Shown: in pieces, positions 35,165 to 48,172 of the stretch
How positions within the stretch are numbered: the first letter of the stretch is position 1
How the letters are laid out: every line of letters starts with the position of its first letter
Source of the DNA: Elysia crispata
Taxonomy: Eukaryota; Mollusca; Gastropoda; Plakobranchidae
DNA: 64,000 nt
Reading direction: 5' to 3'
Assembly: GCA_033675545.1 (NCBI GenBank)
Contig: JAWDGP010003545.1
Location: 62,001 to 126,000, forward strand
Position numbers and translations under genes: made by a program
The notes under the pieces: generated by a model
The model's database searches: none
Told to the model about the DNA's origin: nothing
Seen by the model: the letters and a program-made list of their open reading frames with translations, nothing else

Positions 35165-36065
35165 GTTCTTTAGATTAGGCAATCATGACCTTCTGCGCAT
35201 CTCTATCCCTTGATGTTGTTAGTGCATCTGTCACTCATTTTACATTTAGCCACTTTTTTAGTCCATGCTATATCTTCTCTCGCTTCTTTCACCTGCTGCC
35301 TTTTCCTTTAAAATCAATCCAGTTATCACAAGATGTTTCAGTTTCTTTTTTCTCATCACATGGCCAAAAAAAGACTGCCTGTAGATTACATATGGTATTT
35401 ATGAGCAATGATGTGCCAGCTCCTCATAGCATAGTTTAGTTTGATTTCTTTGAAGTCCATGAATAAGATTCATAGCATTCTCCTTAGGAACCACATTTCT
35501 GTTTCCTCCAGTTAATTTTGTAGTTGTTTTTTTAAATTGTCCAAGCCTAACATCCATACATAAGGATGGGTTCAATAAAACACTCCAGTGCTCTTCTTCT
35601 CATGTAAATGAGATATATTCATTTGTGAGTTCTGATTTTAGTCAATGAAAACTCATTTTCAACTTGCGCCTTTTTTGATGCGATTTCACAGTTGTTGTGT
35701 CCATCTCTTAACATTAAAGTGCCCAAGTATTTGCATTGATTCCTGAACTTGAATTAAGTTGACAGTTGGCTACTAAAGAATTGACCTGTGCACACTCATT
35801 GTTTCGATTGATGTCCATTACTTTTGTATTTTTGCTCTTTAATCCATATCCTTTCCCTCTGCTTTCTTCTTCAGTGATGTTTAGTAATTATGGCAAGTCT
35901 TCTTTATTTTCTGCAATTAATACAGCGTCATAAGCGTATCTCATGTTGCTTACTTTGTGCCCTCCTATTTTAATTCCTGGGTATCTTTCTCAAATCATTT
36001 CCCTGTAAAGAGAGAAAAGGTCTGGAGCAAGCACACATCCTTGTCAGACACAACACTTTATTTTA
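35165..36065 (-). mobile_element. LINE 3' half (reverse transcriptase end to C-terminus)
   Basis: Read on the minus strand from 36065: 'GQGCVLAPDLFSL' (RT block), 'GGHKVSNMRYAYDAVLIAENK' (the YADD-box position, here YAYD), 'FFGHVMRKKE', and the end 'TTSRDREAQKVMIA'. The last match is the tail seen at 310-387 and 3870-3950, so all three belong to one family. The frame is broken by several stops and shifts. The 5' side stops at a T-rich run near 36065. Confidence 0.7.
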
Positions 36066-36854
36066 TTTTTTTTTTAATGAGCTGATGTACCCATCAACTC
36101 ACATTGTTGCTGTCTGATATCATTTCATGTTTCTTTTAATTGGTCTTGCCCAAGGACCTCTCACAGACTAGCAGAGGGAAGGATACCCTCATTCCTCTTT
36201 CTCGGAGTTGGCTCTGATCTGCCGCCCTATATAAGTCATGCTTTTTTACCTCTAATTTGAGCAAACATTATAAATTTGATCTTCAGCTCAACACTGTATG
36301 ATGTAACTGTCTAAACCTCGCCTCCATTCTCACTCTTTCTTTTCTCTCCCATTTCTGTCGTTCTATCTTATCCTGGGCTGAGACTATGATGATTTTCTCC
36401 TTTTCCCTTGTCCTATATCCTATATCATTTTTTTCCCCATATTAAATCTTCATATCTGTTTTCCACTTCATATTGAGACATTAGCTCTAAACTCTTATTA
36501 GAGCTGGCTCACCAGATCAAACCTTTTTTTTTTTTTTTTCGCCCAACTCTTGAGGCTTTTATGTGAGGGGTATGTGGACCCAAGGGTGCAACTAGCCGAT
36601 TTTGGAAAGGAGGATCTCGGGGTAGTAAAAATATTTCTAATCCAGGTTAATTCAAGGCACTTGTGGGATTGACTGACAGTTACAAAAATAGCATTATATG
36701 GAAGAATATATTTTTGAACTTCTCTTTCTATATTTTTAGTTCAATAACTTTGTACAGTGCTATCTTTATTTACTTACATGTATCTTTATGTAAGTCGCCA
36801 TGTAGCGATGTATTTTATGGCTTTACTATTACTTCATATTTCAAAGAGGGTTAG

Positions 36855-36973
<119 letters not shown>

Positions 36974-37301
36974 ATAAGCATACAATGACAATATATATTA
37001 AAATTTTAGTTATTTTTGTTTTAAATATTTCACTATATAAGCCCTTAGATTTAAATGTTAGAAAACTTAAAACTATTTCTAAAGAAACTCAAGTTTCAGT
37101 ATACATTGTCGATTTTAGTCGAGACGCGTATAATACAAGCCTTTTCAGTTGAATATTGCTCGCCCGATCGGCTGGTCAATAAGCAAACTGTTACGATGAC
37201 GCTTGTTTATAGCTATCTAGAGCAAGTCCTACACAGTCAAAACAACCTCGTTCTCAATCTATCATGGAAAGGACGTGTTTTTCTTACAGTGTGAATGTCA
37301 A

Positions 37302-37331
37302 GGCCATGGGTCTTGCTAGGACCCATTGGCC
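37302..37331. other. Short inverted repeat (hairpin)
   Basis: GGCCATGGGTC and GACCCATTGGCC are complementary apart from one bulged base and are separated by seven bases. Confidence 0.7.
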
Positions 37332-37781
37332 TAGTTTTGGATTAACAAAAGATACAAACGTTTGTTGCCTCGTCTTTTTATCCTAGTCTTTATTTGGCTA
37401 AAGTTTCACCCCCATATTAATCTTTTTTTTTTTTGTGATTCTTTTCAGAAGTAAACCGTTGGACCTTGTTTGAATCCTCAAAGGTTTTTCATCATCCAGT
37501 TTCTATTTCTCTTGATAACGCTTTTAAAGAGAACACGGAACATATGTTCACTGGAGTAAAAACCTAATTAATGAATATGTGGAAAAAAAATCTTATGTGA
37601 ATTATCAATTGTGCTTTATTGTAATGCAATGTAAGTTTAAAGTCCAACAGATTAAAGTTCATTTAACAGGCAATGCCCTTATATGTATTACCTCTTTTAA
37701 CGAAAATGTCATATTCATGTATGTTATATACATAAGTTTCATTGACGTTGTTTTTAAAAGACTGTATTATGTATCTTTTTT

Positions 37782-39053
37782 AGGAAACAATGTGCATTAA
37801 AAATTATTTCTTTTTATATTTTTATAATTTGGATTTCTCTGAATAAACTCAGATAACACTCTTTTTACTCTGTCTTTGTTATTTTTGATCATGTTCCTGT
37901 TTTTAATACCTCCCACATTCAATACATCGAGAGTTTAAATCCAAAGGTTTTCGTATGTGTTTATGGTATTCATCAAGTGATTTCAATTCATTGCAATTTG
38001 CACAGAGTTAAAGATCCGTCATTTTTATACAAAAGAGATATTGAACTCCATTTAAAGTAGTAGAAACATAAACCCTTTTACTGAATTGATAATGCGTTGA
38101 TGGTATGTGTTGGGAACATAACATGGAATAGCCAACTGCCACATAGATGGTGAATCAATATTGAGTAATTAAATAGGGTTGAGAAAAACCTCTATACTTC
38201 TATCTCTGTAAACAAGCATAATAACAAAATATTATAATAGAATAAAATTCGAAATAAAAAAAAAATATCAAAACGGTGGAATCGATTTCGATTTTTTCTT
38301 TGTCTATACAAATACAATACCTATGCTGTAGAATCGAAATGAGTTCTATAAATCATCAAAATAATACCAAATTATCAAAATATAATCGAATTTGAGACCG
38401 GAGTAAAAAGTGCCCTTATATATCCTTTTCATAACATTTGTTTTTCGATTTTTTTAGTAATACATAATCATAATATTCCTCTTGGCTATGAGAACTGTCC
38501 ATAGCATTATTTATACTAGATATTGTTCTATTTCCACTCCCTTTAGTAAGACACTCTGCTTCCACTGTTATAGCTAATCTTGATTTACCCAAGCAGGATA
38601 TAGCTGGTAACACTCAACGGCTGCATATAATGAATTTTATAATTACATGTTCTCTTAATATAACAAAAAAATGACACGATTTTTTTTTTTTTTTTTTTTT
38701 GGGTTGAGTGAGTGGACAATAAGCTTTTTAACTGGAGTTGGAGCAAATCTTTACGATTTGACTGATGACTCGAAAAAGATCGAGAGATAGATAGAGATGA
38801 AAGATCTGGGACGGGCTAAAAAGATAACAGTTATTGTGAAATGTGAGGAAAGAGAAATAAGCAGGTACATAGTCACTAACGCCAACGCCAAAAACGTACC
38901 CCATTGTGTAAAGGTAAATTTAAGAGACAGTAAAACTGTTAAATTAATGTTGTGGTTTGCTGTAAGAAGAAATCGAAGACAACAGGGTTGCTGGTGCAAT
39001 ATTACTGAACACTGGCCCTACTAAAGTTCGAAAAGAGGGGGAGAGAAGGACAA
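37782..39053. repeat. Left terminal inverted repeat arm
   Basis: Reverse complement of 42646-43759 over almost its whole length. A stretch of about 120 bases near 38868-38990 occurs only in this arm. Confidence 0.9.
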
Positions 39054-42000
39054 TTACGCTATTTATAGAGATTGCCAAATTGGACTTAACCGGCGGCCAT
39101 ATTGGAATTATGCTAATTATAAAAATTGCCAAAATAGAATTAACCTGCGGCCATATTGGAATTCTGCTGTTTATAGAAAAAGCCAAAATAAAATTAGCCG
39201 GCGGCCATATTGAATTTATGCTAATTATAGAGATTATAACAATAGAATTAACTGGCGGCCATATTGGCTTTATACTAATTATAGATATTGCCAAATAAAA
39301 TTAACAGACGGCCATATTGGATTTATGCTAATTATAGAGATTGCCAAAATAGAATTAACCGTCTGCAATATTGGATTTATGCTAATTATAGAAATTGCCA
39401 AAATAGAATTAACCAACGGCCAAATTGGAATTATGCTAATTATAGAGATAACCAAAACAAAATTATTCGGCGGCGATATTGCATTTATGCTAATTATAGA
39501 GATTACCAAAATAGAATTAACCAGCGGCAATATTGGAATTATGCTAATTATAGAGATTGCCAAAATAGAATTAACAGGCAGCCATATTGGATTTATGCTA
39601 ATTATAGAGATTACCAAAATAGAATTAACCGGCGGCCATATTGGATTTATGCTAATTATAGAAATTGCCAAAATAGAATTGATCGGCAGCCATATTGGAT
39701 TTATGCTACTTATAGAGATTGACAAAAAAAAAAAAAAAAGAATTAATCGGCGGCCATATTGGATTTATGCTAATCATATATAGATTGCCAAAATAAAATT
39801 ACCCGGCGGCCATATTGGATTTATGCTAATTATAGAGACTATCAAAATAGAATTAACTGGCGGCCATTTTGGATTTATGCTAATTATAGAGATTGTCAAA
39901 TTGGATTTTACTGGCGGCCATATTGGAATTATGCTAATTATAGAGATAACCAAAACAAAATTAGTCGGCGGCGATATTGCATTTATGCTAATTATAGAGA
40001 CTACCAAAATAGAATTAACCTGCGGCAAAATATGAATTATGCTAATTATAGAGATTGCCAAAATAAAATTAACAGGCAGCCATATTGGATTTATGCTAAT
40101 TATAGAGACTATCAAAATAGAATTAACTGGCGGCCATTTTGGATTTATGCTAATTATAGAGATTGCCAAATTGGATTTTACTGGCGGCCATATTGGAATT
40201 ATGCTAATTATAGAGATTACCAAAATAGAATAAACCGGAGGCCATATTGGGTTTATGCTAATTTTAAAGATTTCCAAAAGAGAAATAACCGGCGGCCATA
40301 TTAGAATTATGCTATTTATAGAGATTGCCAAATTGGAATTACCCGGCGGTCATATTGGAATTATGCTAATTAAAGAGATTGCCAAAATAGAATTAACCGG
40401 CGGCCATATTGGAATTTTGTTATTTATAGAGATTGCCAAATTGGATTTATGCTAATTATGGAGATTGCCAAAGTAAAATTAGCCGGGGGCCATACTGGAT
40501 TTATGCTAATTATGGAGATAACCAAAACAAAATTAGCCGGTGGCCATATTGGATTTATCCTAACTATAGAGACTACCAAAACAGAATTAACCGGCGGCCG
40601 CACTGGAATTATGCTAATTATAGATATTGCCAAAATAAAATTAGCCGGCGGCCATATTATTTTTATGCTATATATAGAGATTGCCAAAATTAAATTAACC
40701 GGCGGCCATATTGGAATTATGCTAATTATAGAGATTGCCAAATTGGAATTTACCGGCGGCCATATTGGAATTATGCTAATTATGCAGATTGCCATAAAGA
40801 ATGAACCGGCGGGCATATTGGATTTATGCGAATTATAGAGATTGCCAAAATAAAATTTCCGGCGGCCATATTGGATTTATGCTAATTAAAGAGTTTGCCA
40901 AAGTAAAATTAGCCGGCGGCCATATTGGATTTAAGCTAATTACAGAGATTACCAAAATAGATTTAGCCAGCGGCCATATTGGATTTATGCTAGTTATAGA
41001 GATTGCCAAAATAGAATTAACCGGCGGCCATATTGGAATCATGCTAATTATAGAGATTGCCAAAATAGAATTAACCTTCTGCCATATTGGAATAATGCTA
41101 TTTATAGAGATTACAAAATAATATTAGCCGGCGGCCATATTGGATTTATGCTAATTATAGACATTACAAAAATAGAATTAGCCGGCGGCCATATTGGTGT
41201 TATGCTAATTATATAGATTTCCAAAATAGAATTAACTGGCGGCCATATTGGAATTATTCTAATTATAGAGATTGCCAAAATAGAATTAACCGGGAGCCAT
41301 ATTGGATTTATGCTATATATAGAGATTGCCAAAATAGAATTAACCGGCGGCCATATTAGAATTATGCTAATTATAGAGATTGCCAAAATAGAATTAATCG
41401 GCGGCCATACTGGATTTATGCTAATTAGAGAGATTACAAAATAATATTAGCCGGCGGCCATATTGGATTTATGCTAATTTTGCAGATTGCCAAAATAAAA
41501 TTAACCGGCAGCCATATGGATTTATGCTAATTATACAGATTGCCAAATTGAATTAACCAGGAGCCAATTTGGATTTATGCTAATTATAGAGTTTTCAAAA
41601 TTGAATTAACTGACAGCCATATTGAATTTTTGCTAATTATAGAGATTACCAAATTGGAATTAACCGGCGGCCATATTGGAATAATGCTAATTATAAAGAT
41701 TGCCAAATTGGAATTAACCGGCGGCCATATTGGAATTATGCTTTATATAGAGATGGAAAAACTAGAATTAATTAGGAATTAGTTATTGAGAACTAGAATT
41801 GTATTTCCCGAAGGCCATATTATTATCCTATTTATAGAGATAGAAAAATCTAAATTGGATTCCCCGACGGCCACCTTAAAATTATTCTATTTATAGAGAA
41901 AGACAAATTAGAATTTGATTCTCTTGCGGCCATATTGAAATCATGTTATTTTTAGAGATGGAAACTCTAGGTTTAGATATTCAGAACTAATAGTAAAATT

Positions 42001-42165
42001 GGATTACCCGGTGGCCATATTTTTTTTTTTATTTTGCTATTTATAGAGATAGAAAAATCAAAACTGGATTACCCGGCGGGAATGTTATTTATAGAAAAGG
42101 GGAATCCAATTCTAATATTTCTATCTCTATAAATAGCTTAAAAACAATATGGCCACCGGAGAATC
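39054..42165. repeat. 54-bp satellite array, about 50 clear units plus degenerate units
   Basis: The consensus unit starts GGCGGCCATATTGGATTTAT and continues GCTAATTATAGAGATTGCCA with AAATAGAATTAACC to complete 54 bases. Regular spacing holds from 39054 to about 41760; from there to about 42090 units are longer and diverged, and at about 42095-42165 the motif appears in reverse orientation. Since 54 is a multiple of three, several frames on both strands stay open over hundreds of bases; this is a by-product of the period, not evidence of a protein. Confidence 0.95.
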
Positions 42166-42645
42166 GAATTTTTAACAGTCTTCCTTTTTTGTCTTTTGGA
42201 CTTAGTTATGTTTAATCAACGCATCTTGCGTTGTTCTAGTGAATCCTTTCCTAAGTGTGCTTTTCTTTTCGTTTCCTGCTTGTGTGTCAGTAGCGACTCT
42301 AGCGTTGGGTATTTGAAAGTCTATCCTCCTCGTCTGAGTCCTCTACGTTAGAGTTGTTTTGATTTTGTCGGTCAGGGCCTTCTGTGTTAGTTTCCAATTT
42401 CTTAGTCTTCTTTTTTTCCTATGGTCGAGGGGATTACAGTGTTCTTTATGCTGTCCTTTATTTCTCCTCCATCTCTCTCCTTCCTTTCAACTTTCTTTGG
42501 TTAATCTTTCATCCTTTCTTTGTGTTGTGAGCTTTTCATTTATACCTCGTCACCTCCGATACTCTCTCCGCCTGAGAGCACGCTCACATAACTTCTCGGG
42601 TGAGCTGTGTTCTGCACTTCTCGTCTTCCCAAAACACTTTCTACT
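42166..42645. other. Unique segment between satellite and right arm
   Basis: About 480 bases of pyrimidine-rich DNA within the inverted-repeat element, without a counterpart next to the left arm. No motif was recognised. Confidence 0.6.
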
Positions 42646-43759
42646 TTGTCCTTCTCTTCCCCTCTTTTCGAACATTTGTGGGACCAGTATTCAGTAATAC
42701 TGCACAAGCACCTGCTTATTTCTCTTTCCTCACATTTCACAATAACTGTTATCTTTTTAGCCCGTCCCAGATCTTTTATCTTTATCGTTTTCGAGTCATC
42801 AGTACAATCGTAAAGATTTCTTCCAACTCCAGTTAAAAAGCTTATTGTCCACTCACTCAACCCAAAAAAAAAAAAAAAAAAAAAAAAAATCGTGTCATTT
42901 TTTTGTTATATTAAGAGAACATGTAATTATAAAATTCAATACATGCAGCCGTTGAGTGTTACCAGCTATATCCTGCTTGGGTAAATCAAGATTAGCTATA
43001 ACAGTGGAAGCAGAGTGTCTTACTAAAGGGAGTGGAAATAGAACAATATCTAGTATAAATAATGCTATGGACAGTTCTCATAGCCAAGAGGAATATTATG
43101 ATTATGTATTACTAAAAAAATCGAAAAACAAATGTTATGAAAAGGATATATAAGGGCACTTTTTACTCCGGTCTCAAATTCGATTATATTTTGATAATTT
43201 GGTATTATTTTGATGATTTATAGAACTCATTTCGATTCTACAGCATATAGAGAAGGAAAAAATCGAAATCGATTCTACCGTTTTGATATTTTTTTTTTTA
43301 TTTCGAATTTTATTCTATTGTAATGATATTTTGTTATTAATATTATGCTTGTTTACAGAGATAGAAGTATAGAGGTTTTTCTCAACCCTATTTAATTACT
43401 CAATATTGATTCACCATCTATGTGGCAGTTGGCTATTCCATGTTATGTTCCCAACACATACCATCAACGCATTATCAATTCAGTAAAAGGGTTTATGTTT
43501 CTATTACTTTAAATGGAGTTCAATATTTCTTTTATATGAAAATGACGAATCTAAAAGTTAAACTCTGTGCAAATTGCAATGAATTGAAATCACTTGATGA
43601 ATACCATAAACACATACCCAAAATGTGGGAGGTATTAAAAACAGGAACATGATTAAAAAAAAAACAAAGAGAGTAAAAAGAGTGTTGTCCGAGTTTATTC
43701 AGAGAAATCCAAATTATAAAAATATAAAAAGAAATAATTTTTAATACACATTGTTGCCT
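42646..43759. repeat. Right terminal inverted repeat arm
   Basis: Reverse complement of 37782-39053 apart from the left-only stretch. It includes an A run (42867-42889) and ends at ...CACATTGTTGCCT. Confidence 0.9.
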
Positions 43760-45170
43760 GTGCTCCTGTGTCTATTTTGGCTTTTATTCTGACCTCGTCT
43801 GATATTCAGAAACACTGTCCATTTATTTTCTTGATTATGCTTGTGGACTGGTTTTACATCCTCGCTGGTTTTGTGAACCGCTCCAACGTAAAAAGTGTCT
43901 TGATTCACGTCGGAGAACATCTCCGTAGGTTGATTGACTTCATGCACGTTCTTTTGAACTGTTCTGCACATCTTTGCATAATGGTTCATTTTGTGACATT
44001 TGTTGCATGACTTTCCATAGGCTGGGCACTTTCTTGGTTCATGGATCAGCCCACATTTTGGGCATTGCTGTTTATTTCCTTTTTCTGGCCTGGGACCTGG
44101 GTTTTGTCCTCTTTGTCCCCTTTCTGTTGTGTGGCTTTTCTTTGGCCCTTTCTTTATGAAATGTACCGGTACGTGAGTTTTTATGCTGCGGAGTCTGGGG
44201 TGCTGATCAGGTTCAGTCCTTTTCTTGATTCTTCATCGGCCCTGCAGATGCTCATGGCTTTTTCTAACGTCAAATTTGCTTCTCTCAGAAGTCTGTCTTT
44301 AACCTCAGGTCTTCTGATTCCAACTACTATTCTGTCACGAATCATGTCTTCCTCCAGGTTCTCAAATTTGCACTGCTTAGCCAGTCGCGTAAGTTCAGTG
44401 ACAAATCCATCCAGTGTTTCATGTTCTTGCTGGATCCTGGTATTAAATTTGTACCTCTCCAATGTCACGTTGTGTTTTGGTTTACAAAAGGTGTCGAATT
44501 TGTTGAAAAGCACTTCAATTTTGTCTTGGTTAGTTTCTTCTATTGTCCACGTGTTGTAAATCTCTCTACCTTTCCTGCCGATTATGTACAAAAAGGCAGC
44601 GCATTTTTCTTTTTCAGTGCTCTTTCCCATGGCCAGACCGAGGTAGAGGCGCCTTTTTTGAGACCACATGCGCCACTGATCTGCTAACGCATGTGCATCA
44701 CTAAATGCTAACTCTTCAAGAGGCTTTAGCTTCGACATTCTTTTTGTTGTGGCCTAAACTGCTAAATCTGGGCAAAGCTAGCTGCTGGTAAAGGTAAAAA
44801 AAAAATCTGGGTGGTCAAGCGTAAAATTTGTACTCGATTAAAATAAAGAGCAGACCGACGAGTCCAGTAGCAGACCGGTATCGCTGCGTACATGTACTGA
44901 AAACAATGCAAAGCTGCCGACAATAACCGTAGACCTAGCCTTGGGCGTTTTGTCTTCTCGCATGTCCTTTGGTTATATAACAAATTACGTTTAGAATCAG
45001 GCTTAATTCTTAGTATTCAAGGCTTACCACAGCGAATAAACTTGTAAGCGTGAGCATTAAATATATCTGACACCATGTTATGACATTAGGTTACAATAGA
45101 CACGTGTGAATAGGCACAGAATGTAGTCAACGAGTAAGGTTCGACTTGCTGGTAGCCATGTTTAATATCA
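43760..45170 (-). mobile_element. Ty3/Gypsy LTR retrotransposon, 5' part: LTR, primer-binding site and gag (fossil)
   Basis: Reads on the minus strand. A primer-binding-site-like TGGTGTCAGA (45075-45066) follows a short LTR candidate (about 45170-45076, starting TG and ending CA; its outer limit is uncertain). The gag frame starts at 44738 with 'MSKLKPLEELAFSDAHALADQW' and contains the retrotransposon gag domain ('WTIEETNQDKIEVLFNKFDTFC', 'RLAKQCKFENLEEDMIRDRIVVGI'). After it comes a nucleocapsid-type CCHC knuckle, 'CNKCHKMNHYAKMC', near 43985. The element is incomplete: everything beyond the gag end is absent, cut at the right end of the 5.98 kb inverted-repeat element. No second LTR is present in the window. 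Confidence 0.8.
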
Positions 45171-47736
45171 ACTGTTATATATTAGCGTTGCGATTACATA
45201 AATGTAGGCTTTACAGAAGTATCGATAGTGAGATGGACATTATAATATGACAACTATTACTTTTACCTTTTTGACAAACAAAATTTTTTGTCTTTAGCAC
45301 AAGTAATCAAGAGGTCAAGGATTTTTTCACTTCCATCTATTCTTGTTAAGTGTAGCAGTTATTACTGGTATTTGTTAGCATCATGTATGATAGTTATCCA
45401 TTTTAGAAGTTTCACAATCAAAACAGCTCTACTCCACCTATAGTAAGAGCACCACAGAATATTAAAAGGTTAATTTAATTACTACAAAATCCTTTCATGC
45501 ACACAATTTTCCATTTCTTGTTTATAAAAAAAAACAAAAAAAAAAAACAAAGAAAAAAGAACATCCCTTGGAGCAAAAATTATGTAGACTTGACTCCTCC
45601 TTTTCTTGTTGTTTCAGTTTCTGCTCAAGTGTTTTTAGTCAAGAGGCTAAAAAGAATCTAATCCTGATTTTCGTCTCTAGAATTGCTATTGCAAGATTTT
45701 AGATTTGTCTTTAGAATACAATTTAAGCCATTTAGAATGGAACCTTTCAGTAGTCTCTTTTTTTTTTTTTTTAATTAACAGTTTTTCATGAATTTATGGC
45801 CAAAGAAAAAGAAGCTTGTTCGTCCACAGAAAACATCCAAAAGCCAAGCATGAGGCAGAATACCGTGCCAGGCTAAAGACAGATGCTGAAAATGGGCAGC
45901 CTATTGCTTGAAGCAGAAATTACCGGTAAATAATTGTTGGGACAACTTAAAGCAGGAGCAGGAGGAGGAGCAAAATATAAAAAGCAGTATGACTATGAGA
46001 TACAAATTGAAAAAGTCAATGACTCTACTAAAGTACATGTATGTGCCTGAAGCTGAAAATATTCTGCTTCTCCTTTTTATTTGGTCGATTTTTCTTTAGT
46101 TGAATCTACAAAATATGTTTCTTTTTCAGTTCTGTTAACACTTTTGACTTTTAAAGCATATGATTTGAAGTTTTTAAAATTGACTTATCATCAAATAGTA
46201 GTTGTTACAAGGCTTCTCATTTCATCTGGGATGCAAGACATATTACATGTTTAGGTGTCAATAAAAAGCCCAATTTAAACACAACTTATCAAGAATATTT
46301 CTCAATGCAAATTAGAATGATGAAAGGTCAGTTGAAATGCATCTGATGCTTTATGTCATGAATGAAATTTTATTCTTGGTGGATGCAAATTGTATGAAAA
46401 AATACTGAAGTGACCAGTTTGGTGTATGCATAGTTCAATCTCATTTGATTTAAATAAATGTGTACTTCATAAAATCATATTTTAAATAGGACTTGTAAAT
46501 TTTCATGCTATAATCCTAGCAAATGTATATGTTTACAAAAAGGCCCATTCTTTGCAATTTTTTAAATGAAGGGGAAATATCAAATTGGATGAAATGATTA
46601 TCATTATGATTTCTAGCTTTTTATTTCTGTATGACATACATCTCCTCTTCTTTGAATTATATGAATTATATGTCCACTGCTTAGGAAGTACTAATGTGTG
46701 CAAAATTCTTGTTTTTAGATAAAATAGCAATACTGTCTACAATAAAGTATACCAATAATTTATTTTGATTTTCATGATGCAACATAATTTCAATAAGCTT
46801 TCTTTGCATAGTTCTTTATGTTTTTTTTAAATCTTTGATATGATCAGTGTTATGGAATTTGTTAAAGAGTTGCAGTTCATTGTTTGTTTATCAGTTCTTT
46901 CCTTTGTTAATTTTTGACTTGACAATTTTTCATGAAAATTAAAACTTAACTAAGATATTGACAAGAAAATAGAACCTCTTACATTAATTTTTTTTTATTC
47001 ATTCACAAGTCTCATTCTTGAGTAGTTGAACTTATTAGCAGAGAGTGGCGTGACTTCTTTACATTTTTTTTTATATATATTTTTGTGTTTTTGTAGCTTT
47101 CATAATGGAACAATATAATGAATAGAAAGATACAAATAATTTTGAACACATTCCCAAACAATAACCCTGATGGATAGGCAATTTTAGACTAAAGAAACAT
47201 TACATGTAGTACTTAATGATAAATTTTGAGTCTGTGGAGTACTTCCAAATAGTACGGGGTCTGATATTTTTCATAATATACTCTTATAACATATAATCCT
47301 TTAAGGAAAAAAAATATTTGTTCAATAAAAAATGTTTTGACTAAGAGCGCTTAAAAAAGATGTTATTTTCGTGTTATTTTACGTATCAAGGGCCATTTTT
47401 GGCTAGAATGACAAAATAAACATCTTATTTAAGATTGTATCTTAAATTAAAAGATAATTGCAACGTTTTTCCCTTTAAGTGTACCCAAAATATGCTTATT
47501 TTTAGAGTAAAATATCAATAACTCCGTTTAAATATCGCGTAATCAATCAAGGGCAATAACTCTGTCAATACTGAAGTGCTTATATAGAAAAGTATATGAT
47601 ATCTTCAACAAAGGTCTATACTACAACTTTGCTTCTTTGAGTTATATAGAAATGTCTATAACTTTCAAGATAAAGGCATGCCATATGGGCGTAAAATCAT
47701 GATAGATGTAAGCTACCTGCATTTGGCAATGGGTCA

Positions 47737-47862
<126 letters not shown>

Positions 47863-48100
47863 AAGAAAATTTACCCACGCGATTTCACCTCAGTTCCACT
47901 GTTGACAAGGAGCGTCACAAACTCGTTTCTTGTAACACACTTTTTTTTTTTTAATTCTTTAGCGGTTTATTCCTTTATAATAGATTTGACCTACATATTA
48001 ATTGCTAAATGTCAGCATATAAAATTCATTATTTTCCCTTCCTTTAACAGTGGTTTTTGCAATAAAAACTTAATAATTAGGACTAAGTTATGTTTGTCAT

Positions 48101-48172
48101 GAGTTCAAGGAAGGTAACTCTCGCTGAAATTTATTAGTGATATCGTCGATTGTGTTAGCTCCCTTTCCTTGA
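48101..48172. repeat. Small inverted-repeat element with mollusc-type word
   Basis: TCAAGGAAGGTAACTC at the left and, in complement, TCAAGGAAAGGGAGCTAAC at the right border about 70 bases of DNA. A related word, CAAGGGCAATAACTC, stands alone at 47549. Such AAGGGNNATAACTC words are frequent in mollusc genomes. Confidence 0.5.

Larger units (their letters stand above)
37782..43759. mobile_element. 5.98 kb element with long terminal inverted repeats and internal 54-bp satellite; probable Polinton-like relative (fossil)
   Basis: The two ends are inverted copies of each other: left arm 37782-39053, right arm 42646-43759. Termini begin 5'-AGG(A/C)AACAATGTG on each side; Polintons also start with 5'-AG and have long inverted repeats. 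Each arm carries a reading frame of 65 codons that is identical in both copies, and a shorter one with 'LCANCNELKSLDEYHK', similar to the zinc-ribbon relic beside the polymerase B remnant at 30.3 kb. Between the arms is a 54-bp tandem array. No polymerase, integrase or capsid gene lies inside. The close match of the arms suggests a young insertion or recent homogenisation. It abuts a Ty3/Gypsy fragment on the right. No clear target-site duplication was seen. Confidence 0.6.

Noticed and set aside
39080-41386. Many long overlapping reading frames on both strands, some over 140 codons
   Set aside because: They follow from the 54-bp repeat period (18 codons), which keeps all frames open wherever the consensus has no stop. 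No frame has a start or end consistent with a gene.
39054-41760. Regularly spaced repeats resembling a CRISPR array
   Set aside because: Units are contiguous with no unique spacers, and the host is a eukaryote.
42359-42697. 112-codon frame starting near the satellite's right side and running into the right arm
   Set aside because: It crosses the boundary between unique DNA and the inverted repeat and is pyrimidine-driven; no motif.
45780-45910. Short stretch 'KHEAEYRARLKTDAENG', similar to a repeated mollusc protein motif
   Set aside because: Only about 20 codons and not continued on either side; too little to call.
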